Shown: in pieces, positions 23,427-31,772 of the stretch | Numbering within the stretch: the first letter of the stretch is position 1 | Layout of the letters: every line of letters begins with the position of its first letter | Assembly (NCBI GenBank): GCA_963823945.1 | Contig: CAWGNK010000014.1 | Location: 124,001 to 188,000, forward strand | DNA from: Bog-793 sp963823945 | GTDB taxonomy: Bacteria > Actinomycetota > Acidimicrobiia > Acidimicrobiales > Bog-793 | Reading direction: 5' to 3' | Length of the DNA: 64,000 bases | Notes under the pieces: generated by a model | What the model was told of the DNA's origin: nothing | Databases searched by the model: none | Seen by the model: only the letters and a program-made list of their open reading frames with translations | Position numbers and translations under genes: made by a program

Positions 23427-24686
23427 CTAGGCCAGTCCGTAGGGGAGTGCCGTCCCGGCCTCGATCTCGATCAACCGGTTGTACTTGGCGACGCGCTCGC
23501 CCCTGGCGGGCGCACCGGTCTTGATCTGACCGCAGCCGGTGCCGACGGCGAGGTCGGCGATGAAGGTGTCCTCGGTCTCGCCCGAACGGTGGGAGACCAT
23601 CTGTGACCACCCCGCCTCGCGGCAGAGCCGCATCGCCTCGAGCGTCTCGGAGACCGAGCCGATCTGGTTGAGCTTGATGAGCGCCGCGTTCGCCGCCCCC
23701 GTCGAGATCGCCTCGGCGATGATCGTCGGGTTCGTCACGAGGAGGTCGTCGCCGACGAGCTGGACGCGCTCGCCGAGACGGGTCGTCAACCGCCGCCAGC
23801 CGTCCCAGTCCCCCTCGGCGAGCCCGTCCTCGATGCTCCAGACGGGGAAGTCCGTAGTGATCGCCTCGTAGCGCGTGATCATCTCGTCGCTCGAGAGTGC
23901 TTCCCCGGCGACGTGGTAACGACCGTCGCGGTAGAACTCGCTGGCGGCGGGGTCGAGGGCGATGGCGACGCCCTCGCGGCCCGGTGTGTAGCCGGCCGCC
24001 GTGATTGCGGCGACGAGTACGCCGAGGACTTCCTCGGGCCTGTCGATCTGCGGCGCGAAACCGCCCTCGTCACCGAGTCCGGTCGCGAAGCCCTTGTCGG
24101 CGAGGAGGCGGCGGAGGGCGGCGTAGACCTCGGCGCCGGCGCGCACCGCCTCGGCGAGGGTCGGTGCACCGATGGGCGCGATCATGAACTCCTGGAAGTC
24201 GAGGTTGTTCGCGGCGTGCGCGCCGCCGTTTACGACGTTGAAGTGGGGAACGGGGAGGCGCGGCGCCACACCCTCGGGTCCGAGTGCACGCCAGAGGGGT
24301 TCCCCGGCGGCCAGCGCACCGGCCCGCGCCAGGGCCATCGACACGCCGACGATGGCGTTGGCGCCCAGACGGGACTTCGTCTCGGTCCCGTCGAGTTCGA
24401 TGAGCGCGCGGTCGAGTTCCGCGAGATCGGCGAAGGATCGCCCGACGAGCAGCTTGGCGATCTCGCCCTTCACGTTCGCGACCGCGGTGCGGACGCCTTG
24501 GCCCGAGAAGCGGCTGCGGTCTCCGTCGCGCAGCTCATGGGCCTCACGCGATCCCGTCGAGGCGCCTGAGGGGACACCGGCGCGGGCGCTCGTGCCGTCG
24601 GCGAGAGTCACGGTCACTGCGAGGGTCGGCCGGGCGCGGGAGTCGAGAATCTCGACCGCATCGAGGGTTGCCACTTGCAAAGACAT
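23427..24686 (-). CDS. eno: Enolase
   Basis: Interconverts 2-phosphoglycerate and PEP. ATG 24686 (MSLQVATLDAVEILDSRARPT) has an AAAGGA ribosome site; 419 residues. Active-site segments are PSGASTGSREA, NVVNGGAHAANNLDFQEFMI, LGDEGGFAPQ, SIEDGLAEGDWDGW, VGDDLLVTNP, IKLNQIGSVSET and VSHRSGETEDTFIADLAVG. All expected metal and catalytic residues (Lys, Glu, Asp, His) appear present. First gene of an eno - toroid - ppsA operon. Confidence 0.97.
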   Translation of the reverse strand: MSLQVATLDAVEILDSRARPTLAVTVTLADGTSARAGVPSGASTGSREAHELRDGDRSRFSGQGVRTAVANVKGEIAKLLVGRSFADLAELDRALIELDGTETKSRLGANAIVGVSMALARAGALAAGEPLWRALGPEGVAPRLPVPHFNVVNGGAHAANNLDFQEFMIAPIGAPTLAEAVRAGAEVYAALRRLLADKGFATGLGDEGGFAPQIDRPEEVLGVLVAAITAAGYTPGREGVAIALDPAASEFYRDGRYHVAGEALSSDEMITRYEAITTDFPVWSIEDGLAEGDWDGWRRLTTRLGERVQLVGDDLLVTNPTIIAEAISTGAANAALIKLNQIGSVSETLEAMRLCREAGWSQMVSHRSGETEDTFIADLAVGTGCGQIKTGAPARGERVAKYNRLIEIEAGTALPYGLA

Positions 24687-25008
24687 GGAGGTCCTTTCGG
24701 GATCGGTGAGGAAAGCTTTCTTCGCGAACACGCTGCGCACCAGGGCACAACGTCACCATCCACCAGGAACTGCGGCCCAGTTTCCAGGCGGCGATTCTCG
24801 TGCGCCGCCGCCTCCGACCCTCGGTCGGGGCCCGTTGGGCCGCGGGTCGGGAGACGGTAGGCCGATCGTGCGCAATACATCTTCGTGACCTGGTGTTTTC
24901 CGTTCGGTCGCGGCGAAAGAGCAGTCCGACGGCTCGCGGGGTCGTCGCCGGCGGGCCGGCAAGCTTCGTAGCAAGGTCACAGCGGGCTCACGACCAGCTC
25001 CCAGCTCC
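24687..25008. other. 322-base divergent intergenic region upstream of eno
   Basis: It holds the promoters of eno (-) and the GT-C-like gene (+). The open frames in it are out of register with any known protein. No clear hairpin, repeat or well-spaced -35/-10 pair stands out, apart from the eno ribosome site at its right edge. Confidence 0.5.
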
Positions 25009-26520
25009 GTGGCATACGACATCACCGTGACCACATCCGCCCTGCCCGTCGTCGAATCCCGTGCCCGTGCCGGCTCGTCCACGCGTCTCGCGCAGGTGAT
25101 GTCGATCGTCCGCGCCCACGGTGAGGGCCTTGGCGCCGCGGCCGTGTACGCCGCCTTCGCCCTCTGGGCGCTCGTCCCGGCGGCGAAGATGCTCGAGCCG
25201 GACGACTACGCCTACCGGGCGTCGATCATCGCGTTGAGCCAGGGCCACTTCTGGCTCACCAACACGCAGTACACCGCCTTGGCCAAGAGCCTCTCCGGCG
25301 GTATCCAGCAGTGGGTCCACCTCGCGAACGGACACTGGATCAGCGAGAAGAACCCGGGATACCCGTTCTTCGCCGTCGTGTTCCAGTGGCTCCGGATCGT
25401 GCGGTTGACGCCGCTCTTCTACGGTGCGATCGGGAGTGCCGCGCTCTACTGCGGTGCCCGGCGCTGGCTCGGACGCCGGGGCGGGCTCTTCGCGGTCGTC
25501 CTTTACTGTTCGGCGGGGGCGGCAATGGTCTTTGCCTGGCGGGCGACGATGCCGACCTTCACGGACGCCTCGCTGATCGCGGCGGGCGCGGGCGCGCTGC
25601 TCTGGACACTCCTCGCCGTGGAGGCGTCGGCCCGTCGGCGCACTGTTGTCGGCCTGATGGGTTTCGTCGCCCTCGAGGGGGCGACGTTCATCCGCTACAC
25701 GGACGTCGTCGAGCTCGCCGTCGCCGTCGCCGCGGTGTGCGTCTTCGCCCGGTCAGCCCGGCTGCGCTGGCGGAACGTTGTGTGGTGGTTGTCGTCGGTC
25801 GCGCTCTTCGGCGGGCTTGTTCTCGTGTTTGACGCGCTCGTCTACGGCGGCGCGACGAGAACGGGGTACTCGTCGGGCGAGATCACCTTCTCCACCTCGG
25901 CGCTGGTGCCGAACCTCGAGAACATGCCGCTGCATCTGCTGCGCGCGATGCCGCTCGCGCTCATCGCCGCGGGCGCGGTGATCTGGATCGTCGCCCGCCT
26001 CGTCATGGCGCGGCGTGCCGAGACGGGCGAGGCGTCGCTGCGCCGTCGGGACGCCAGCGTCGCGGGGTCACTCCTGGCGGGCTGGCTCGGGATCTGGGGC
26101 CTATACGCGGCCTACAACTGGACCGTGACGATGGGCGCCGGCGGCGTTGGCTCGGATGTCCACGTCGTGCGCTTCTACGTGCCTGCGCTTGGCCTGATGG
26201 CGCTGCTGGGCGCGTGGCTGCTGACGCGGATCCCGGGATGGTTCGCGCTCGGCATCGTGGCGGTGCTCGTCACCTCGGGCGGCTACACCTACCAGCAGAT
26301 GGCGACATCCGGTCTCGGCCCCGGGGGCGGGTTCCCCGGTGGCGGCCCCGGCGGTTCAGGCGGCCGGCTGCCCGGCGGCGGCCGGGGCGGGCCGCCCGGC
26401 GGTATTCCTGGCGGCAGACCGCCAGGCGGTGGTCGCGGCCGTTTGCCCGGCGGCGCACCCGGCACCAAGGCGCCCGGAGGTGCTCACGCCGCGTCAAGCC
26501 GGGCCGGGGATGCCAGGTGA
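25009..26520 (+). CDS. GT-C-like polytopic membrane protein with Gly/Pro-rich tail
   Basis: A 503-residue protein with about ten membrane segments between residues 40 and 430. The first extracytoplasmic loop carries EPDDYAYRASIIALSQGHFWLTN, with the acidic DD pair typical of GT-C glycosyltransferases that use polyprenyl-phosphate sugars. The last ~75 residues are a low-complexity GGGxPGG tail that would be outside the membrane. No donor or acceptor can be named. GTG 25009 is listed; GTG 25027 (VTTSALPV) is possible. It stands alone at the edge of the AT-richer accessory stretch. Confidence 0.75.
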   Translation: MAYDITVTTSALPVVESRARAGSSTRLAQVMSIVRAHGEGLGAAAVYAAFALWALVPAAKMLEPDDYAYRASIIALSQGHFWLTNTQYTALAKSLSGGIQQWVHLANGHWISEKNPGYPFFAVVFQWLRIVRLTPLFYGAIGSAALYCGARRWLGRRGGLFAVVLYCSAGAAMVFAWRATMPTFTDASLIAAGAGALLWTLLAVEASARRRTVVGLMGFVALEGATFIRYTDVVELAVAVAAVCVFARSARLRWRNVVWWLSSVALFGGLVLVFDALVYGGATRTGYSSGEITFSTSALVPNLENMPLHLLRAMPLALIAAGAVIWIVARLVMARRAETGEASLRRRDASVAGSLLAGWLGIWGLYAAYNWTVTMGAGGVGSDVHVVRFYVPALGLMALLGAWLLTRIPGWFALGIVAVLVTSGGYTYQQMATSGLGPGGGFPGGGPGGSGGRLPGGGRGGPPGGIPGGRPPGGGRGRLPGGAPGTKAPGGAHAASSRAGDAR

Positions 26521-26576
26521 GGCCCGCTCGCCAAACGGGGCGGGACGTACCGCCGTCGCAGTAATGGTTTGTGGCG

Positions 26577-27275
26577 CTAGGAGACGTGGATCGCGGTCAG
26601 CGTGTACGTCTGCTCGAAGGTGTCGCGGTGGTACGGACTGCCGCCCTTGATCGGGACCGTGTAGGGGTGCCCTCTGGTCCTGAATAGGCCGATCGGCAGG
26701 CGTGCCGTGTAGGCGGAAGTCCACCCGGTGTCCTCGCCGGGCCACCCGTACTGCTGGCCGATGGGCCACGATGCTGAGTCCGAACCGCACGTCCGGGTGT
26801 ACTTGGCGGGTGAGCCTTTCCAGCCCGTCCAGTCGTTGTACGAGGAGTTCACCGAGACGAACACCTCTGATCCGTGGACGAAGCCTGGCGCGCCCAGATC
26901 GCTCTGGCTGCTATTGAGCTTCCCGAGGGCCGCGCTGAAGCTCAGGGTCCACGAGCGAGGTGAGTCGGAGCAGCCCTTGCCGGGGGTGAAGACGATGTTG
27001 TCGGCCATCGTCTCGGATCCGCGCACCTGGTCGGCTCCGTCGACCGTGACGGACCATGTTCCAGTGAGAGTCACGAGGCATCGCTTGGTGACGCAGTTGT
27101 TCACGCCCGACATCCGGACGGTCCCGGAGTACACACCGGGCGGAATCGCCGGTGAGGTCGTCCGTGGCGGCGCGCCGAGCGCGGTGGGGGCCCAGAATCC
27201 CAGCCCCAACAGGATTGCCACACACCCGACAATTGCACCCGTCGTCTTCGGGAGCTGTCTCACGACCTCTCCCAT
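26577..27275 (-). CDS. Exported protein of unknown function (232 aa)
   Basis: ATG 27275 has an AAGGA site 8 bases upstream. A signal peptide (GAIVGCVAILLGLGFWAPTAL, cut near GAPP) is followed by a beta-rich domain with PPGVYSGTVRMSG, NNCVTKRCLVTLTGTWSVTVDG and FSAALGKLNSSQSDLGA; four cysteines in the mature part could make two disulfides. There is no enzyme motif. First-found member of a run of exported proteins on the minus strand with lower GC than the rest of the window. Confidence 0.7.
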   Translation of the reverse strand: MGEVVRQLPKTTGAIVGCVAILLGLGFWAPTALGAPPRTTSPAIPPGVYSGTVRMSGVNNCVTKRCLVTLTGTWSVTVDGADQVRGSETMADNIVFTPGKGCSDSPRSWTLSFSAALGKLNSSQSDLGAPGFVHGSEVFVSVNSSYNDWTGWKGSPAKYTRTCGSDSASWPIGQQYGWPGEDTGWTSAYTARLPIGLFRTRGHPYTVPIKGGSPYHRDTFEQTYTLTAIHVS

Positions 27276-27374
27276 CTTTGCGTCCTTCCCGAGAGATGGA
27301 CGCGGACACGGATCGAGGTTCTGGTTGGAACTCTTGTTCACCTGTGGCGCGCACCCGGATGAGTTGGACACCGA

Positions 27375-27965
27375 TCAGAGGCGGGCCGACGTGGGCTCCA
27401 CGCACACTCTCGGATGCCAGTACACCTCGACCGCGACGAGCACATCGGTCACCTTCGGCGCTGCAGGGGACATCAGGAGGTTATACGACAGTCGCGTGAA
27501 CGAAGCGTTCAGACGGCAATGCGGAGAAAAGGGCAAACTTGCGTCCGTGACGCCGCCGAGGTAATAGCCGCTCGCGTTGGGGCTCAGGTCTATGTTCGGT
27601 GTCTCTTCCTGTGAGAGACCGGGCGGCGCGTTCCGCTCGAAGTATGAGGCCGCCTCGTTGATCCCCTCGGGGACACGCCAGAACCGGCCCGAGTAAACGA
27701 CGCCCTCTCCCTCCTGGTTGTACCCGTAGAAGTCGAGATCCGCGGCGCGTCGGGTGCCGATCCTCGCCAGTGCCACGGGCTCGGATCCGCCTGGAAGTCG
27801 GACCTCCCGGAGCACTCCGATGGCAGTCGCGGAGGCCGCGGCTTTCGTGTGCACCGCAAGGTCCACGGGTGATCCGGGGCCTGATCTCACGCTTACCGTG
27901 ATGCCGATGCCGACGCCGATCGCCGCCAACACGGCCGCTGCCACCAACGCGAAGCGACGTATCAC
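27375..27965 (-). CDS. Membrane-anchored exported protein of unknown function (196 aa)
   Basis: GTG 27965 overlaps the stop of the upstream gene (GTGA). One N-terminal membrane segment (RRFALVAAAVLAAIGVGIGITV) is followed by an extracytoplasmic domain with LREVRLPGGSEPVALARIG, DLDFYGYNQEGEGVVYSGRFWRVPEG and a C-terminal VEVYWHPRVCVEP. Two cysteines are present (HCRLN and RVCVE). No recognisable family. Translationally coupled to the preceding exported protein, so the two probably act together. Confidence 0.65.
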   Translation of the reverse strand: MIRRFALVAAAVLAAIGVGIGITVSVRSGPGSPVDLAVHTKAAASATAIGVLREVRLPGGSEPVALARIGTRRAADLDFYGYNQEGEGVVYSGRFWRVPEGINEAASYFERNAPPGLSQEETPNIDLSPNASGYYLGGVTDASLPFSPHCRLNASFTRLSYNLLMSPAAPKVTDVLVAVEVYWHPRVCVEPTSARL

Positions 27966-28378
27966 TCGGAATCTCGCGCCAAGGAAACAGCGAGCTGGGT
28001 CGTGAAACTCATGGAGCCGACAGTCATGTGCTGCGGGATGATTGGATGCCTGGCACGGCGCATCGCATCGGTCCACAGAGCCAGGGCGGAGGAATTGGTA
28101 GGTCGTCGTGGGAAGTTGTACTCCGCGAGCTGTTGTGCTGTTGCCGTGAACGGGTTGAATCCGGCTGGTGGAACGGTGACGTAAGTAGGCGCTCCAGGGG
28201 TGTTGTACCGATATACGGTGCCGCCGCCTGGCATTGCGGAGGCGGACGCCTGGGGTATTTCGGTTGTGGATCCCGTCGCTCCCGTCGCTCCGGTCGATCC
28301 GGTCGATCCGGTCGCCCCGGTCGTGACAAGGAGTACTAGTAGTCCAGCAAGACAAGCAGCGGATGCGGAGGCGAGCAT
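27962..28378 (-). CDS. Small exported protein with Gly-x-Thr repeat and G1-peptidase-like leader motif
   Basis: ATG 28378 gives 138 residues; TTG 28399 would add RRNR before the hydrophobic stretch and make a better signal peptide, but it overlaps a TACTCT -10-like hexamer (28399-28404). After the hydrophobic core comes a collagen-like GATGSTGSTGATGATGST run, then PPAGFNPFTATAQQLAEYNF followed by PRRPT and ALALWTDAMRRA. The PPxGFxPxxAxxxxLxxYxFPxRP pattern precedes the catalytic domain in many actinobacterial G1-type peptidases, but no catalytic domain follows. It may be a stand-alone version of that region or a truncation. Confidence 0.6.
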   Translation of the reverse strand: MLASASAACLAGLLVLLVTTGATGSTGSTGATGATGSTTEIPQASASAMPGGGTVYRYNTPGAPTYVTVPPAGFNPFTATAQQLAEYNFPRRPTNSSALALWTDAMRRARHPIIPQHMTVGSMSFTTQLAVSLARDSE

Positions 28379-28541
28379 CGCTCGGTTGCGACGATACAAG
28401 AGTATGCACCCCCCTCAATCGGTAGTACAGGCACAATACAGTGATGATCCATGTGCAGCCTGTAGTGGTGTCGTAGGTGGCTCTCCTAGCTGAGCGTGTG
28501 ACTTGCTATGTTCTTTTCTGCGCGACCTCTTCATGCGAGTA

Positions 28542-29120
28542 TTACCGTGAAGTAACTCGGATGGGCACGCACATCCGGTATGTCCCTGCACCGAGGGTCT
28601 TCGAGTCCACACGAATCGAGATCCCGAAAGGAACCGAGAAGTCGAAGGTTATCCAGTAGACACCGCCCCGCACGTCGGGCACCTCGACAACGAAGGGTGC
28701 ATCGCTAAGGCCAACTCCGAGGGTGTCATCCGGGCTTGTTACTGGTGTGTCCGGAACGTGATGAGCTTTGGGTGGAGCCTGCCCCTCGACCGAATAGCTG
28801 GCCTGAACCCGTCCGCGAACACTCCGCCCGAAGATTCCAGGGCTCTCTATCGCGCTTTCTCGCCAACCTGATCCCGTCCGACCCGCGCCGGTCGCGACAA
28901 GGCGCACAAGACTTCCGGCGGGTGCGCTGTCGGGCGTAACGGACAGTCGCAGTATTCGCGAGCAGCCCGCTGGCATTGCACCGCTCGCTGGCTCACTACA
29001 GCCGGCACAAGCAATCGCGCCGGCCAGCAGCAACACGGCTGCACCAGTCCAGATACAGCCACATCCGCTTCGATGGCCTGACGCTTCGTAGCTCTTGGAT
29101 TCACCCGCGCCTGTGCGCAT
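28542..29120 (-). CDS. Putative lipoprotein of unknown function (192 aa)
   Basis: ATG 29120 is preceded by a GAGGGGG ribosome site. A hydrophobic segment ends in AGAIACAGCSEP, a lipobox-like site, although -3 is unusual. The mature part has a beta-sandwich look: LRLSVTPDSAPAGSLVRLVATG, a glycine/serine linker, then VEVPDVRGGVYWITFDFSVPF and RMCVPIRV. Pattern and spacing recall immunoglobulin-like repeats of secreted actinobacterial proteins. No family named. It has its own ribosome site and a gap on both sides. Confidence 0.65.
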   Translation of the reverse strand: MRTGAGESKSYEASGHRSGCGCIWTGAAVLLLAGAIACAGCSEPASGAMPAGCSRILRLSVTPDSAPAGSLVRLVATGAGRTGSGWRESAIESPGIFGRSVRGRVQASYSVEGQAPPKAHHVPDTPVTSPDDTLGVGLSDAPFVVEVPDVRGGVYWITFDFSVPFGISIRVDSKTLGAGTYRMCVPIRVTSR

Positions 29121-29305
29121 CAGATCCCCCTCTTTTTGCTACCTAACCGATCTCTACTGTCTCCTCCGGTAGTGGCTGTATACGAATCACGGCAAGTCTC
29201 TATTCGACCATCCCGCCGACGACACGCAGCATTGCCGCGTTCCGTAAGCCCGAAACTGCGGCAGTCCCCGTGCGTTCATCAATCCGCGCTCAGACATCTA
29301 GCCCA

Positions 29306-30625
29306 TCATTCGGAGAGTATTGTCGTGTTTGAGGAACTCTCTGCTTCGCCGATCTCGAAGGCATAGCAATCAGTCGAGGAGCCGAGGTCGATTTCCCCAA
29401 CTGCATTCACAGTGCCCGTGTCATCAATGTGGACATAAACTGGGCCACCACTATCTCCACCTTGACATATGGTGTTGCTGTCAGTTCCCTCGATGAGATG
29501 GCATGTCTCTATGCCTCCGACAACCTGACAGAGGTCGTTGTCGCCGACCGAGGCGCCCCTTACCTCACCCGTGACGCTGCCGTCGAATGTCATCTTTGAT
29601 CCTTGGGCCGGAATCTCGGTGCCCGCAATTATGAATGAAGCTCCATCATTGCCCCAGACCCCCTCGCCGGCAGATGACGATCCGTGCGGCAATGTGTAGA
29701 TTGTCTCGAAGTCGTCGTGCTGCGAATCTTGAAAGTAGTTCGTGGCAGTACTTCCCATGTCGACGTCGTCACCAGTCAGATCCCACGCGCTAGTCGTCCC
29801 ACAATGTCCTGCCGTCAGCATAAAGTCGTGGCCGCTCGCGTTACCGCTGACCCCGAAGCCGCCAGTACACTCCGTATATACTCCACCGCCAACTGGATGC
29901 GAGATCTGGTCCCCACCAAGGAATGGCGAGCAGTCGTTATACCGATCGTTGCAGGTAGAGTCCATGAAGGTTAGCGGCGCTCCATATGCGCCTGCGATGC
30001 TCAATCCAGGACCATAGGACGCCTCCAGTACTTGCCCGGCGAGCTGTTGGTAATTGGCACCAGAAACCGCCGTCGTGATCCCGGGAGGGGCTACCGCAGA
30101 TCGGAGTGTCGATGCGAGCTGAGCAATCTGTGTGGATGTCGGAGCGCTGAGGGTAACGAGAACCGAATCCGTCGCAGGATTGGGGCCCCATCCCCTCAAC
30201 GATACGCCCTCCGCTGTTATCGTGCTGTATGCAGAGGCCAATGTCGAGGTCAAGCCCGCCATTGCTGCCCAACTCGTCGTTACCTGGGTAGTAGTATATG
30301 GCACTTCCGAAGAGTCGGCAGAACTCACGGCTTGAAGGAATGCGGCGGTATTGGAATTCTCAACAATGAAAATCGAAAGATTACATCCGGAGATCATCGT
30401 TCCCGCAAAGCTGCCGGAGTATGCCGCCTCGCCCAATTGATTCACAGTGGCGCCAAATTCATCCAACGGTGAGCCTTCAGTATTACAAGAATTGCTTTGC
30501 GCAGGTATGGTGCTAGCTGCAACTGGCGCCGCTGTCGCGCCTCTGGGAGCGCTCAATGCGAACCCGGCAACCGCGAATCCGGCCAGACTGAGAACTGCTC
30601 CAAAGCGGAGCAACGTTCGCTTCAT
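29306..30625 (-). CDS. Secreted trypsin-like (S1 family) serine protease
   Basis: A 439-residue secreted protease. Signal peptide at 1-32 (LRFGAVLSLAGFAVAGFAL, then APRGATAAP), a long pro-region (about 35-225), then the chymotrypsin fold: LTAGHCG (catalytic His), HDDFETIYTLP (Asp) and ICQGGDSGGPVYV (Ser with oxyanion GGDSGGP). Eight or so cysteines suggest disulfides. The layout is like streptogrisin/alpha-lytic type precursors. Base composition is clearly lower in GC than the flanking core genes, suggesting acquisition by transfer. The nearby exported proteins may be substrates or partners. Confidence 0.88.
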   Translation of the reverse strand: MKRTLLRFGAVLSLAGFAVAGFALSAPRGATAAPVAASTIPAQSNSCNTEGSPLDEFGATVNQLGEAAYSGSFAGTMISGCNLSIFIVENSNTAAFLQAVSSADSSEVPYTTTQVTTSWAAMAGLTSTLASAYSTITAEGVSLRGWGPNPATDSVLVTLSAPTSTQIAQLASTLRSAVAPPGITTAVSGANYQQLAGQVLEASYGPGLSIAGAYGAPLTFMDSTCNDRYNDCSPFLGGDQISHPVGGGVYTECTGGFGVSGNASGHDFMLTAGHCGTTSAWDLTGDDVDMGSTATNYFQDSQHDDFETIYTLPHGSSSAGEGVWGNDGASFIIAGTEIPAQGSKMTFDGSVTGEVRGASVGDNDLCQVVGGIETCHLIEGTDSNTICQGGDSGGPVYVHIDDTGTVNAVGEIDLGSSTDCYAFEIGEAESSSNTTILSE

Positions 30626-31336
30626 GAGGTACCCCCCGGTATTGTATTGTGCCGCCCGAATAGAATCTGAAGCAGAAACAATGCTACACCCGATGAAGGA
30701 GCGCGGCAGCGCGCGGGCATCGAGAGACCGGCCGCCTAAATGAGACTGGAGTTCAGCGGGTCACTCGCGTCGCCGAAGTCGCTGGCTTCGCGGCGCGTGG
30801 GTATTGTTCCGTTTTCAAAGTTGGGTTATGCCGACCCGCCAGCCACTTACGGGGACTCACGTCGCTACGAGAAGAACCGGTCAATGGCACGGAAAGGTGG
30901 GGGCAGGTCGCCGACGCGGTTCGGCTGTCACAGCCGTCAGAGAACGCGAGTGTCCGATCTGGGGGTTGTTGTGCCCAAGCGCGAGCCGTGCCCAGTGACA
31001 AGCAGAACGAAGGATCGAGTGCTGGGTCGCGAGTCCCACAGTAATGAGGCGAGGAGGGCCGCCGCTGTCACGTCCCCTGACACGGGGCCTGCGTCGGACA
31101 CTCAGCCCGTGAGCGGCGAGGCTCCGGTAGCCCGACTGCGAGAGCGGAGTCGTCCGCTTTATTTCCCGGACTCACGTGACCCCGTCGGTTCGGGTTGCCG
31201 AAGAACCCGGATCGTTGGATCTGACGCGGATCTGACGCGGCACACCGGAAAATGAATGAAGGCCACCAGGGGTCAATGACGGAGAGCTAACATAGCACGT
31301 CAAGGGCCATTTTGGCTCTCCGTCCGAGGCGGCGGC
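30626..31336. other. 711-base gene-poor stretch at the right edge of the AT-richer region
   Basis: One open frame (30740-31255, +) exists, but its translation is Arg/Ser-rich with no domain, ribosome site or codon bias, so I do not call it. The segment contains an 11-bp tandem duplication near its end. No tRNA, integrase fragment or inverted repeat of an insertion sequence was found. Confidence 0.5.
31217..31238. repeat. 11-bp tandem repeat
   Basis: GGATCTGACGC is repeated twice head to tail (31217-31227 and 31228-31238). No function is evident; it lies about 100 bases before the 3' end of rnpB. Confidence 0.6.
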
Positions 31337-31683
<347 letters not shown>

Positions 31684-31759
31684 GCCGATGCCATTGTCGC
31701 ACCCGGAGCCTGTGAGCGCGGGCGCGTCGGCGGTCCGCGTCGCCGGAGGAGCCCACGGG

Positions 31760-31765
31760 TAGCCT
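31760..31765 (+). promoter_or_regulatory. -10 element TAGCCT of xseA
   Basis: TAGCCT is followed by 7 bases and GTG 31773; no ribosome site is visible. Confidence 0.5.
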
Positions 31766-31772
31766 TCATCTC

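Noticed and set aside
30740..31255. A 171-codon open frame after the protease
   Set aside because: No ribosome site, no hydrophobic or conserved stretch, ordinary codon bias absent. Left as intergenic.
26577..31336. Mobile element or prophage
   Set aside because: Composition is suggestive, but no transposase, integrase, terminal inverted repeats or target duplication could be found.
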